A DNA stretch of 64,000 nucleotides from Cloacibacillus evryensis DSM 19522 (GCF_000585335.1 NZ_KK073872.1:2843283-2907282); one strand, 5' to 3'; positions 8,202 through 16,811 are shown, numbered from the stretch's first letter. A program made the numbers and translations. Notes: generated from the letters alone by a model not told the origin.

Positions 8202-9632
8202 ATGAAAAAGCTTTTCACAATGATGCTTATGGCGGCGCTCGTCGCCTGCGCGGCTTCCGCCGTCGCGGCAGCAACGGAGACAAAGGACGGCGGCTCGGCG
8301 GCTGATTCGATACTTGCACAGGTACAGGCCAATAAAGCGGCAAACAAAGAAAAGGCCGGCGACAAAAAAGAGGAATCGGCTCCCAAAAAGACCGAAGATA
8401 AAAAACCCGAGGCGGCGAAGGCGCCGGCTCCCGCGCAAAATGAGGCCCCCAAGAAAAACGAGGCCGCGGCCACGATGGATCAGATCGTCAAAGAGGCTGC
8501 GGACAAAGCGGCAAAGGAACAGGAGTCCTCACCGAACAACAAGGGCGCGGCGGCCGTCACTCCGGCGGAACCAAAGAAAGATCCGGCAGCCCCTGCCGCG
8601 GCGGTCAAGACTGAACCGGCTAAGAGCGAACCGGCTAAGGCGGTAAAGCCGACTGAACCGGCAAAGAGCGCGCCCGCGCAGCCTAAGACCGAACCCGCGC
8701 CCGCGCAGCCCGCTCCCGCCCAGCCGGCGGCCAATGCCGCCGACGCCGGCGAGGTACCGGCCGGACGGCCGTTGAAGCCGACGGCGATGCAGGCCGGAGC
8801 CCCCGAGACCAAGGAGAGCGTCGCGGTCTCCGCCGAATGGCTTAAAGCCAACCGCGGCAAAGTGGTACTTATCGACTCCCGCCCCGAGAGCCTCTACAGC
8901 GGCGGGCATATCCCCGGAGCGGTCAACGCCCCGTGGACTTACTTCGCGAACATGAACGCAAAACAGGGAACTGAAAAATGGGGCGTCATCTGGCCCGCGG
9001 CGACGATGGCCAAGCGCATCGGCGCGCTCGGCGTAGACGGCAAGAAGACCGTCATCGCCTACTGCGACGCCGGCGGCTGGGGACAGAGCGGCTGGACCCT
9101 CTGGATACTGCGCCAGGCCGGGATCAAAAACGCCAAGATACTCGAGGGCGGCATCGGCGCCTGGAAGGCGGCTGGCGGACAGGTGACAAAGACGAAAAAC
9201 GTCAACAAAGCAGTCGCCTTCACTATCAAGCAGTACGTTCCGAACTATACCGCCACGACGGAGTGGATAAACAACAACCTCGGCAAACCGGGGCTCGTGC
9301 TCCTCGACGTCCGCACCGAGCCGGAGTTCCTCGGAAAAATCCGCCCGTTCCAGGAAAAACGCGCGGGACACCTCCCGGGTGCGATAAATGTGCCGAGAGA
9401 ATCGTTCCTTACACAGGAGAGCCACTTTAAGCCGGCCGAAGAGGTGCAGGCCCTCCTCGCGCAGCACGGCGTAACCCCGGACAGCGAGATCGTCGTCTAC
9501 GACACAGCCGGAGTCCGCTCCGCCTTCGTAACGATGCTCCTCCGCTACAGCGGCTTCACGAAGAGCCAGAGCTACGACGAAGGATTCCAGGCCTGGGCCG
9601 GGGACCCCGAACTGCCGCTAGTCAAACCGTAA
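8202..9632 (+). CDS. Secreted tandem-rhodanese sulfurtransferase with long Ala/Pro/Lys/Glu linker
   Basis: Residues 1 to about 25 form a Sec signal peptide (MKKLFTMMLMAALVACAASA). Residues 27 to about 200 are a low-complexity, probably extended linker rich in Ala, Lys, Glu and Pro with repeated EPAK and PAQP. Two rhodanese domains follow. The first (about 205-330) has the active loop YCDAGGWGQS with Cys288. The second (about 345-476) has YDTAGVRSA, with Asp434 where the catalytic Cys is expected. In ordinary two-domain thiosulfate sulfurtransferases the C-terminal domain is the active one, so the arrangement is reversed here. A periplasmic sulfur-transfer role is likely; the substrate is unknown. 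Its stop codon lies inside repeat module E1. Confidence 0.88.
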   Translation: MKKLFTMMLMAALVACAASAVAAATETKDGGSAADSILAQVQANKAANKEKAGDKKEESAPKKTEDKKPEAAKAPAPAQNEAPKKNEAAATMDQIVKEAADKAAKEQESSPNNKGAAAVTPAEPKKDPAAPAAAVKTEPAKSEPAKAVKPTEPAKSAPAQPKTEPAPAQPAPAQPAANAADAGEVPAGRPLKPTAMQAGAPETKESVAVSAEWLKANRGKVVLIDSRPESLYSGGHIPGAVNAPWTYFANMNAKQGTEKWGVIWPAATMAKRIGALGVDGKKTVIAYCDAGGWGQSGWTLWILRQAGIKNAKILEGGIGAWKAAGGQVTKTKNVNKAVAFTIKQYVPNYTATTEWINNNLGKPGLVLLDVRTEPEFLGKIRPFQEKRAGHLPGAINVPRESFLTQESHFKPAEEVQALLAQHGVTPDSEIVVYDTAGVRSAFVTMLLRYSGFTKSQSYDEGFQAWAGDPELPLVKP

Positions 9633-9757
9633 ATCGGCGTTTATACGCACGACTAACTTCATAACAGAGGGCTTGCCAATGCTCACCGCACACTAGTGCG
9701 CCTCCGCTTGGCAAGCCCTCTGTTATTTCGTTATTCGCACGTCTAAACGCCGATTTA
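9630..9757 (+). repeat. E1: 128-bp inverted-repeat module at the rhodanese 3' end
   Basis: The outer arms TAAATCGGCGTTTATACGC and its near complement (ending AAACGCCGATTTA) enclose a perfect 19-bp inverted repeat (9661-9679 with 9708-9726) and a 28-base loop. The first TAA is the rhodanese stop. Modules of almost the same length and the same outer arms, but different inner stems, occur at 13112-13240 and 57999-58126, there in the opposite orientation. Confidence 0.85.
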
Positions 9758-9834
9758 GCGCCCTTCCGTCGCTCCGGCCTCCGAGCCGGAGCCTATGATT
9801 GTTGGCTTGGTTTATCTTTTTAAAAGGCTCCCTC
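9758..9834. repeat. Left part of core repeat R, copy A (interrupted by IS3)
   Basis: GCGCCCTTCCGTCGCTCCGG, a small hairpin (CTCCGGC/GCCGGAG) and TTTAAAAGGCTCCCTC match 57656-57733 closely. The IS3-family element starts just after this point; the repeat resumes at 11289 and, past the IS110 element, at 13050. Confidence 0.8.
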
Positions 9835-9919
9835 GGATGAACAGAATCCCGAAAATCGGACAGCCAAATAAAGCCCCTGGATTATAATAAAACTAAATAC
9901 ATATAAAGGGGGCTCTTCT

Positions 9920-10363
9920 ATGCGTAAACGTAAAACAGAAGAAAGAATAAAAGCAATTGAGATGCACAAACAGGGAATTCCACGAAGGCGGATTGCTGAA
10001 GAACTTGGTGTTAGTCATGATTCTGTTAAAACATGGATATCTTTATATAAGAGCGGACAGAAGGACTTACTGGATGATACAAGGAAAAAAAGAACCTACA
10101 GCAAGGCTGTAAAACTTGAAGCTGTTTCGGCTCATTTAGAAGAGGGACGTACTATGGTAGATGTTACCTCATCTTTTAACATTTCAAGTCCCTCTCTTTT
10201 AAGACGATGGTGTAAGGAATTTATCGAACAAGGGGATATTTCTAGTTCAAAACAAGACTGTCCAGATAAGAAATTGGAAGTTACAAATAGCATAGAAAAG
10301 ATTAAAGAGCTGGAAATGCAGGTCGATGTATTAAAAAAAGCCTTAGAGCTGCAAAGGTGGTGA
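9920..10363 (+). CDS. IS3-family OrfA (helix-turn-helix)
   Basis: The 147-aa protein opens with RKRKTEERIKAIEMHKQGIP and has two helix-turn-helix segments (RRIAEELGVSHDSVKTWISLY and a second near SPSLLRRWCKEF) and a C-terminal heptad-like stretch (IKELEMQVDVLKKALEL). It binds the IS ends. The A7G run at 10333-10340 reads A AAA AAA G in this frame, the standard -1 slip site that makes OrfAB fusions in IS3 elements; the slipped frame does lead into orfB. Confidence 0.85.
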   Translation: MRKRKTEERIKAIEMHKQGIPRRRIAEELGVSHDSVKTWISLYKSGQKDLLDDTRKKRTYSKAVKLEAVSAHLEEGRTMVDVTSSFNISSPSLLRRWCKEFIEQGDISSSKQDCPDKKLEVTNSIEKIKELEMQVDVLKKALELQRW

Positions 10364-11228
10364 TAGAAAGAAATATTAAATACAGAATCATTTTTGAATT
10401 TTCAACAAAACATTCTGTCTGTGTAATGTGTAGATTTTTGTCCGTATCTCGTTCGACATACTACAGTTGGCTAAAGCGGCGTGGAATGGAAGATAAAGAC
10501 GGTCCTCTCATAGAAGCAATAAGAACGGGACAGAATATCAACAAAAACACTTATGGGTACAGGCGAATGACTCTGTGGCTCAACAACTTCATTGGCATTC
10601 ATGTAAACAATAAGAGGGAAGGCGTGTTATGAAAAAAGCGGGACTTCAAGCGGAAATAAGAAAAAAGAAAAAGTTTAAAGTGATGTCAGGAAATATCCAC
10701 AGCTATGAGAATATCCTGAACAGAGAATTTCGTTCCGACAGACCAAACCAGAAACTGGTTACTGATATCACATATATACGAACAAAAAGGGTAATATATT
10801 CCTCTCCATGATAAAAGATCTCTTTGATAATTCCATACAGGGATATCAAATCAGTCGTAATAATAACATTAAGTTAGTAACCGATACATTGAAGAAAGCA
10901 TTTGAAAATAATAATAAGGTGGTCGCTGATGGACCAATCCTCCACAGCGACCAGGGGTTTCAATATACAAGCCATGCATATTTCAACCTGACACAAAGAT
11001 ACGGACTCAAGGTCTCGATGTCAAGGAAAGGAAATTGTTTGGATAATGCCTGTGCAGAAAACTTCTTTAGTCACATTAAATCAGAACTCGTCAACCGAGT
11101 AAAAATGGGAGAACTACGAGGAGGCCAAAGATGCTATAGACGAATATATAAGGTATTATAATAACGACAGGATACAGATAAAATTGAAAAAGGCTCCGAT
11201 GCAATATCGAAGTCTCTTTATTGAATAA
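10357..11228 (+). pseudogene. IS3-family OrfB transposase, three frameshifts
   Basis: The DDE transposase can be read only by changing frame near 10610, 10790 and 11107. The pieces carry RSTYYSWLKRR and YGYRRM, then KKAGLQAEIRKKKK and VTDITYIRT, then HSDQGFQYTSHAY and the terminal NACAENFFSHIKSE, so all three DDE residues survive in separate frames. The usual NQKWVTD reads NQKLVTD. Reading resumes in a third shifted frame to end with YYNNDR and a stop near 11228. The element cannot move by itself. Confidence 0.88.
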
Positions 11229-11288
11229 ATTTTTGATACCCTTGGGAGCTTTTATAGCGTTGTCCGGTTTGCGGGACTCTGTTCATCC

Positions 11289-11481
11289 GAGGGGGCTGGC
11301 TCGGCGGTGTTTTTCCGCCGAGACTGGAGGAGGCTTGACCTTGGGTTTTGTTTTGATTTTAGCCTTACCATCTTCCGCATCTTCCGCGGCTGTCGCCGCG
11401 GGCACTGCGTGGCGCGGAAAACATGCGCCACGCAGGTCAACACTCCTTCCGTCAGCCGCAAAAAACACGCGGCTGCCACCT
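11289..11481. repeat. Middle part of core repeat R, copy A (between IS3 and IS110)
   Basis: This stretch aligns with about 57785-57940: GGAGGAGGCTTGACCTTGG, GGGCACTGCGTGGCGC, GAAAACATGCGCC and CAACACTCCTTCCG are shared. Between the shared blocks are hairpins whose arms differ from those in copy B but still pair, for example CTCGGCGG/CCGCCGAG at 11300-11321 and CAGCCGC/GCGGCTG near 11453-11475. Confidence 0.75.
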
Positions 11482-11726
11482 CGTATAATAAGTGCAGTCG
11501 TTGAAGGACAGGGAAAACTCAAGAGCAATCCTGTACAATAAACGACTAACGCTGTGGACCGGTTGTGCCACGTACCGCACGACGGTTTGAGGGAGGATCC
11601 GGCCACGGCTTTTTGCTTGAATGGTGATGAGTCAGATACTGCGCGACAGTTTATATCTATCGAGGTTCCATATGCAAAAAGACCGTGGGTTACAGCGTAT
11701 CTTAATTGAGAAAGATGGTTTTTATT
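11482..11726 (+). ncRNA. Putative bridge-RNA region in the IS110 left end
   Basis: IS110-group elements carry a structured bridge RNA in the non-coding left end that pairs with target and donor. The 245 bases before the transposase ATG (11727) are of suitable size and non-coding. I have not folded it or identified loops; the assignment rests on position in a family with known biology. Confidence 0.35.
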
Positions 11727-12910
11727 ATGATCTATGTCGGCATCGACATCGCTAAGAATAAGCACGACTGTGTTATTCTCAGCGATCACGCTACTTGCCT
11801 TCGTCCTTGCTTCTCTTTGAAAAACAACTCTCAAGGCTTTGCTCTGCTAATTAATGCCATCAAAGAGGCTTGTGGCGGTGATTTCAATCATGGAGAAGTG
11901 AAAGCAGGGCTTGAAAAGCTACCGGACACTACGCTCACAACATAGTGGCTTTTCTAAACTCTAACGGTATTGATACCACAATATTCAATCCTTTTCTGGT
12001 AAATCAATATCGTAAATCACGTTCCCTGCGCAAGACAAAAACCGATAAGGCTGATGCCATGCTCATCGCTGAGCTTTTGATATCGACGGCCGCAAACCCT
12101 GCAACTCCATCTTACCACAATCAGGAAATGAAAACACTATGCAGGTATCGTTTTAGTCTCGTAAAACAGCGCAGCAAGCTCAAAGCTGACATGTCACGCT
12201 ATGTCGACCTCTTATTCCCAGAACTTGGTTCTCTAGGCTTAAACCCCACTTCCTCCTCCGTCATGGCTATGTTAAAAGAACTTCCCGGTGCATCATATAT
12301 TTCTATTTGTAATATCTCCCAGCTCACAGATATCCTCTCAAGCAGCTCTCGTGGAAGGTATGGAAAAGAAACGGCTGAACAGGTTAAAGCAATGGCGAAA
12401 GAATCCATCGCCACGGCCAATAAAGCGTTGTCATACATAATGTCGGATACAATAGAGCAGATCTGCCTGCTAAACAAACGTATTGCAAAAATAGACGGTG
12501 AACTGAAAAACGAGGTTGAAAAATCTGGGACAAAACTTACCTCTATACCTGGAATAGGCTTTTGTATAGCTTCCGTGATATTAGCGGAAATAGGGGATAT
12601 CAACCTCTTCTCATCTGCAGACAAACTTCAGGCATTCGCGGGACTCGACCCATCCACATTCCAGTCAGGAAACTTCACGGCAAGCCACACCCACATGGTA
12701 AAACGCGGCTCTGCATATCTGCGATGGGCGATCATGCAGGGTGCTCGCTTATGTTCTCTCAACAATCTAAAGTACAAACAATATTTGGACAAAAAAATAA
12801 AGGAAGGCAAACACTACAATTCGGCTTTAGGACACCTATCTAAAAAACTGATAAGATTGATATTCCATTTACTGAAAGAAAATGAAGAATATGATCCAAA
12901 AGTAGCTTAG
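11727..12910 (+). pseudogene. IS110-family DEDD transposase, frameshifted
   Basis: The first part (from ATG 11727) has YVGIDIAKNKHDCVIL, the RuvC-like DEDD start, and ends early at 11943-11945 after VKAGLEKLP. Removing two A residues at CTTGAAAAGCTACC (near 11910) would give GLEATGHYAHN and join the second part (11945-12910), which holds KTDKADAMLIAELL, SIPGIGFCIASVILAEIGD, FAGLDP and KRGSAYLRWAIMQGA with the Tnp_20 domain. A -1 slip on the A run would also rejoin the frames with one extra Lys. A simple disabling mutation is more likely. Confidence 0.85.
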
Positions 12911-13049
12911 CCGTAAAAAACAAGAACGGGACTAGAGATAAAACATTGCCTTTACAGAGGCTTAGTATTACTTTGATAGTATCTGCTGTTTACAATTATA
13001 GATACTTTCTCTTTTTTTTTGTTTAAGGGCTTGACTTAATATAGTCAGT

Positions 13050-13111
13050 CTCCCTCGGCGAGGGAGGCTTTAAAGGCATAAATCGCTGTTTATCTTTTCC
13101 CTACAATCGCG
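13050..13111. repeat. Right part of core repeat R, copy A
   Basis: CTCCCTCGGCGAGGGAGGCT, TTAAAGGCATAAATCGCTGT and AATCGCG match 57938-57998 almost base for base. The CTCCCTC/GAGGGAG hairpin pairs around GGC. The IS110 insertion lies immediately to the left. Confidence 0.8.
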
Positions 13112-13240
13112 TAAATCGGCGTTTAGACGTGCCGGATGCTAAATAACTTACCCTCTGAGTACCGGAGCCGTATTGGTCATACGGCGAGGACACTCAGAGG
13201 GCAAGTTATGACGCAGACGGCGCGTATAAACGCCGATTTA
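13112..13240 (-). repeat. E2: 129-bp inverted-repeat module at the rsmG 3' end
   Basis: The outer arms (TAAATCGGCGTTTAGACGTG on the left, GCGTATAAACGCCGATTTA on the right) match E1 inverted. The inner stem is different: 13143-13160 pairs with 13192-13209 at 17 of 18 positions, with a smaller hairpin GCCGTAT/ATACGGC in the loop. The rsmG stop codon (13238-13240 on the - strand) lies in the right arm. Confidence 0.85.
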
Positions 13241-13927
13241 CCTGTACCAGGGAAACTTCTCGGCCATCCCCGGCCTTCGGGGCATTCCTTTGGGGAGCGG
13301 GCCGACCTTATCCCACACCGCGAAGCAGTGGTTCATATCGCCCAGCTCATATGGCACGAGGCGCGGCTGCGAAAGTCCGAGGTTCTTCCATTTATTGCCC
13401 ACGGCCGCCAGCTCTTCGCGCGCCTTCGGCCCTTTGAAGGCGATGAGCCGTCCCTTTGCCTTTACAAAGGGGGCCAGGTATTCCGCCAGGATGCCGGCGG
13501 CGCAGACGGCGCGCGCCGCCGCCGCGTCGAACTTTTCCAAATTCTTTTTCGCGTAGTCCTCCGAGCGCGAACAGACGACGGTTACGTTTGAAAGCCCCAT
13601 CAGCTCCGCGATCCGCTCCACCTGGACGCATTTGCGCGTGATGCTGTCGAGCAAAGTCACATGCAGTCCGGGGCGGCATATCGCCCAGACGAGGCCGGGA
13701 AGGCCGCCTCCCGTGCCGACGTCGATCACGCTGCCGCCCGCGGGCAGCAGCGGCAGCGCGAAGGCGCAGTCGATGATGTGCCCGTTCCAGAGCGTCCCTT
13801 CGTCGGAGGGCCCCGTGAGCCGCGCCAGTTCGTTGGCCTTTATAAGCAGCGATACATACTGCCGCAGCCTGGCCTCGTTTTCGTCGATATATTTTTTTAT
13901 TTCCTCGGGCGCAAGGCTTTCGATCAT
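13238..13927 (-). CDS. rsmG: 16S rRNA (guanine527-N7)-methyltransferase
   Basis: RsmG methylates G527 of 16S rRNA using S-adenosylmethionine. The protein has LWNGHIIDCAFALPLL, the SAM motif VIDVGTGGGLPGLVWAI, TLLDSITRKCVQVE, RAVCAAGILAEYLAPFV and GRLIAFKGPKAREEL. The start is the ATG at 13927, 7-8 bases after GAGGTG; a TTG one codon earlier is less likely. The gene converges on the rhodanese gene across the repeat and IS region. Confidence 0.95.
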   Translation of the reverse strand: MIESLAPEEIKKYIDENEARLRQYVSLLIKANELARLTGPSDEGTLWNGHIIDCAFALPLLPAGGSVIDVGTGGGLPGLVWAICRPGLHVTLLDSITRKCVQVERIAELMGLSNVTVVCSRSEDYAKKNLEKFDAAAARAVCAAGILAEYLAPFVKAKGRLIAFKGPKAREELAAVGNKWKNLGLSQPRLVPYELGDMNHCFAVWDKVGPLPKGMPRRPGMAEKFPWYR

Positions 13928-14097
13928 CAAAAAACACCTCGTTGATGTGATAATTAATAGATATGGACACCACTGAGGAGACGCATATCCGTGCCGCGCG
14001 CGGCAGGCAAAGAAAAAATCTGCCTTTTCCGCAGCAAATATTTTGGCGCGCGCCGGACGCCCACTGAATCAGCGGTTCCCTTAGAACTCTACCAGTG

Positions 14098-14103
14098 TAT
14101 AAT
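14098..14103 (+). promoter_or_regulatory. Probable -10 element before the C45-family gene
   Basis: TATAAT is preceded by AGTG and lies 34 bases before the ATG at 14137, whose ribosome site is GGGAGG. No convincing -35 is visible in the sequence 16-18 bases upstream. Confidence 0.45.
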
Positions 14104-14136
14104 ATAGCATGAGAGGCAACGATGGGAGGCTGACTT

Positions 14137-15237
14137 ATGGAAACTTTTGAAAAAGGTTCGAAGATAAAGAACGGCAAGCTTAGCATTATCGATCTGCGCG
14201 GCACATGGCGCGAGATGGGACGCCAATACGGCGCGCTGATGTCGGCGGAGCTCCGCGACATATATGAAAGGGCCATATGCGGCCGCATCCTGGCCCAGGC
14301 GGATGAGCCGCAGGGCATCAAGCTTCAGGCGGAAAAGTTCTTCACGAACTATCCCTATAAGTTCAAAGAGATCCTGCGGGGCATGAGCGAGAGCTCCGGC
14401 CTCTCGCTTGAAGAGCTGAAGCTCGTCAACGCCTTTGAAGTAATCGCCGCGATGGCTCTCATGCCGCAGCAGTGCTCAGGCATCGCCGTGTGGGGCGACT
14501 ACGCGGAAGGGCCTCTCGTCTACGGAAGAAATTACGATTACCTCCCCTGGTTCAAAGATTTTGACGACGACATCGTCCTCGCCTGTTTCCACCCCGGCGA
14601 CGGTTCGCTGGCGGTGGCCACGCTCGGCTACGCGGGCGAGATATATGTCGTCAACGGGATGAATGAGAAGGGGATATTCCTCGAACTCAACAACGGGATG
14701 CCCTCTGGCGGCGCGCTCTGGTATGACAGCCGCGTCCCGGCGGTCACCGAGCTGTTCGGCTTCCTTCTGGACTGTTCGACGCTCGACGAGATCGAGAGCC
14801 ATTTCCAGACGACGAAGGCCAATTTCGCCTATATCGTCGGCGTGGCCGACGGACAGACGGCCCGCTGTTTTGAATGGCCCGTTTTCGAGGTGAAACGCCG
14901 CGAATCGCATTCGCGCCCGGGGCTCACCGTATTGACGAATCATTTCACGGAATTTTCCTGGGGGCTCCCCCGCCCCGATGACAAGACCTACTGGATGACG
15001 CGCACGCGCCGCCAGAACCTCCTCACCCTCGCCAAGCATTTCAAGGGCACGATCAACGATAAGGTAATGATGGACATCATGGACTCCAAGATAGAGGAGC
15101 TGGGAGCGACGACCGATCTCACGCTATACCAGATGGTCGTGGTACCCGAGAGGTATGAGCTGTGGTTCAAGATACCCGATAAGCAGGAATGGACGCAGAT
15201 CGACATGAAAGAAATTCTCCAGCCGCGCGAGGATTAG
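14137..15237 (+). CDS. C45-family autoproteolytic acyltransferase/amidohydrolase
   Basis: The 366-aa protein resembles the acyl-CoA:6-aminopenicillanate acyltransferase (peptidase C45) family of Ntn hydrolases. Typical features are LRGTWREMGRQYGALM at the N-terminus, the predicted nucleophile Cys113 in QQCSGIAVWGD, GRNYDYLPW, LGYAGEIYVVNGMNEKG and TNHF. In the family the chain cleaves itself before the Cys. No signal peptide is evident. It lies 4 bases before the FGGY kinase, so the two share a transcript. The natural substrate, an amide or peptide, cannot be told from sequence. Confidence 0.8.
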   Translation: METFEKGSKIKNGKLSIIDLRGTWREMGRQYGALMSAELRDIYERAICGRILAQADEPQGIKLQAEKFFTNYPYKFKEILRGMSESSGLSLEELKLVNAFEVIAAMALMPQQCSGIAVWGDYAEGPLVYGRNYDYLPWFKDFDDDIVLACFHPGDGSLAVATLGYAGEIYVVNGMNEKGIFLELNNGMPSGGALWYDSRVPAVTELFGFLLDCSTLDEIESHFQTTKANFAYIVGVADGQTARCFEWPVFEVKRRESHSRPGLTVLTNHFTEFSWGLPRPDDKTYWMTRTRRQNLLTLAKHFKGTINDKVMMDIMDSKIEELGATTDLTLYQMVVVPERYELWFKIPDKQEWTQIDMKEILQPRED

Positions 15238-15241
15238 CCCG

Positions 15242-16777
15242 ATGGGAAAATATTACATCGCGTTCGACTGCGGCACAATGGGGACCAAGACGGCGCTTTA
15301 CAGCATAGATTCCACGCGCGTCGCCGAGGCTTACCGGGAGAATAAGATCTCTTACCCGCGTCCGGGATGGGCGGAGATGGACGCCAACTGTTTCGTCAGC
15401 AATGTCCGCGAGGGAGTGCGCGAGTGCCTCGCCAAATCAGGCGTCAATCCCGCCGAGGTCCGCGCGATCTCGGCGAGCGGCATCATCTGCGGCATCGTCG
15501 GCATCGACGAGAACTGGCAGCCGGTGACGCCCTTCGTCCCATACCTCGACAACCGCGCGAGCGGCGAAGCGAAATGGGTGCGCGAGAACGTCAAGCCGGT
15601 ATGGGTCGAGGAGAGCGGCAACGCCATCGTCGACGAGTTCATGCCGCCGATGATCCTGCGCTGGTTCCTCAACAAATATACGGGCTTCCGCGATAACGCC
15701 GTGAAGGTCGTGAACAACGGCCCCTTCGTCTTAGGCACGCTCGCCGGGCTGACGGCGCGGGAGGCGTTCCTGGATTGGGCGACGATGTCCGGTTGGCTGA
15801 TCGGCTACGACGCCAGGGAGCGCAATTGGTCCAAACGGCAGATGAAGGCGCTCGGCATTCCGATGGAGATATTGCCGCGAATCGTCAAGCCGTGGGATAT
15901 CGTCGGCTTCCTCTGCCCCGAGGAGGCTGAGAAGATGGGGCTGCCATCCGGCATCCCCATCGCCGCCGGCGCGGGCGACACGATGCAGTCGGCGCTCGCC
16001 TCGGGACTGCTGGAACCGGGGCTCGCCACCGACGTGGCGGGGACGGCCTCGATCTTCGCCGTCGCCGTCTCGGAGGCGGACAGCCGCATCACGGCGGCGC
16101 CCGGCATGATGTTCGCCGCCGGCACGCTGGAGGACTCCTATTTCTACTGGAGCATGATCCGCGCCGGGGGCCTTTCGCTGCGCTGGTTCCGTGACAGCGT
16201 CGCCAACCGCGCGGGAGACCAGATGTTCTACGCGGAGATGGACACCCTCGCCGCCGAGATACCAGCCGGTTCGCGCGGCCTTCTCTTCTATCCCTACCTG
16301 CAGGGGGCCGGCCCTGACATGCCCGGAGCCTGCGGGGCCTTTCTGGGGCTCTTCGGCGCAAGCGACCGCGCCGCGATGTGGCGCTCGATCCTGGAAGCGA
16401 TCGCCTTTGAATATGCCCAGATGATAAAGATCTACCGTGAGTGCGGCATCCCCCTGAACGAGATCATCGGCACCGAGGGCGGCAGCAAGAGCCCGTTGTG
16501 GACGCAGATAAAGGCCGACATCCTCGGCGGCGCCTACAACATCCCCACAAGAAGCGAGGGCGGCCTGATGGCCGACGTCGCGGTGGCGGCTTACGCCGTC
16601 GGCGACATCGAGAATATCAAGGAGACGATGCGCGAATGGATCACCTTCCGCGGCCGCTTCGAGCCCGACGCGCGAAACGCCGCCGTCTACGAAAAGGTCT
16701 TCGCGGAGCGCCAGCGGCTGCTGGCGGGACCGATGAAGGAACTGTTCGAGGGGCTGCGAAGTATGAGGAACATCTAA
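15242..16777 (+). CDS. FGGY-family carbohydrate kinase (xylulokinase-like)
   Basis: This is a 511-aa sugar kinase of the FGGY family, phosphorylating a pentose or related polyol with ATP. It has the N-terminal phosphate-binding motif FDCGTMGTKTALY, PRPGWAEMD, LDNRA, AGAGDTMQSALASG, VAGTASIFA and the C-terminal TEGGSKSPLWTQIKADILG. Length and motifs are closest to xylulokinase-type members, but substrate specificity is not determinable. It follows the C45 gene directly and ends at a clear terminator. Confidence 0.85.
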   Translation: MGKYYIAFDCGTMGTKTALYSIDSTRVAEAYRENKISYPRPGWAEMDANCFVSNVREGVRECLAKSGVNPAEVRAISASGIICGIVGIDENWQPVTPFVPYLDNRASGEAKWVRENVKPVWVEESGNAIVDEFMPPMILRWFLNKYTGFRDNAVKVVNNGPFVLGTLAGLTAREAFLDWATMSGWLIGYDARERNWSKRQMKALGIPMEILPRIVKPWDIVGFLCPEEAEKMGLPSGIPIAAGAGDTMQSALASGLLEPGLATDVAGTASIFAVAVSEADSRITAAPGMMFAAGTLEDSYFYWSMIRAGGLSLRWFRDSVANRAGDQMFYAEMDTLAAEIPAGSRGLLFYPYLQGAGPDMPGACGAFLGLFGASDRAAMWRSILEAIAFEYAQMIKIYRECGIPLNEIIGTEGGSKSPLWTQIKADILGGAYNIPTRSEGGLMADVAVAAYAVGDIENIKETMREWITFRGRFEPDARNAAVYEKVFAERQRLLAGPMKELFEGLRSMRNI

Positions 16778-16782
16778 ATAGC

Positions 16783-16811
16783 GGGCCGCCTCGCGAAGGG
16801 GCGGCTTTTTA
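16783..16811 (+). terminator. Rho-independent terminator after the FGGY kinase
   Basis: GCCGCC (16785-16790) pairs with GGCGGC (16800-16805) around a 9-base loop and is followed by five T residues. Confidence 0.85.

Larger units (their letters stand above)
9835..11288 (+). mobile_element. IS3-family (IS150-like) insertion sequence, decayed
   Basis: Terminal inverted repeats are 9835-9862 (GGATGAACAGAATCCCG...) and 11261-11288, matching at about 25 of 28 positions. Inside are orfA and a broken orfB. The flanks form a palindrome (CCCTC left, GAGGG right), so the target was probably a hairpin of the core repeat; I see no direct target duplication. If the outermost TG...CA are the true tips, the element is 9838-11285. 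Confidence 0.85.
11482..13051 (+). mobile_element. IS110-family insertion sequence with CT core, inserted in core repeat R
   Basis: Comparison with the uninterrupted copy at 57.9 kb gives exact limits: CCACCT (to 11481), then the element, then CT plus CCCTCGGCG (13050 on). The empty site reads CCACCTCCCTCGG, so only the dinucleotide CT is repeated, as expected for IS110/IS621-type recombination. The element is about 1.57 kb: 245 bases of non-coding left end, a frameshifted transposase and about 140 bases of right end. Confidence 0.8.

Noticed and set aside
9630-9757. Integron attC sites
   Set aside because: Variable inner stems between constant ends recall attC, but the ends do not fit RYYYAAC/GTTRRRY, and there is no integrase or cassette array.
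11221-11541. 106-aa and other ORFs over 11.22-11.83 kb
   Set aside because: They run across the IS3 end, the core repeat and the IS110 left end, and have no protein-like features.
11727-12910. Programmed -1 frameshift in the IS110 transposase
   Set aside because: A slip on the A run would rejoin the frames but add a Lys inside the conserved LEATGHY motif; IS110 transposases are normally single-frame, so mutation is more likely.
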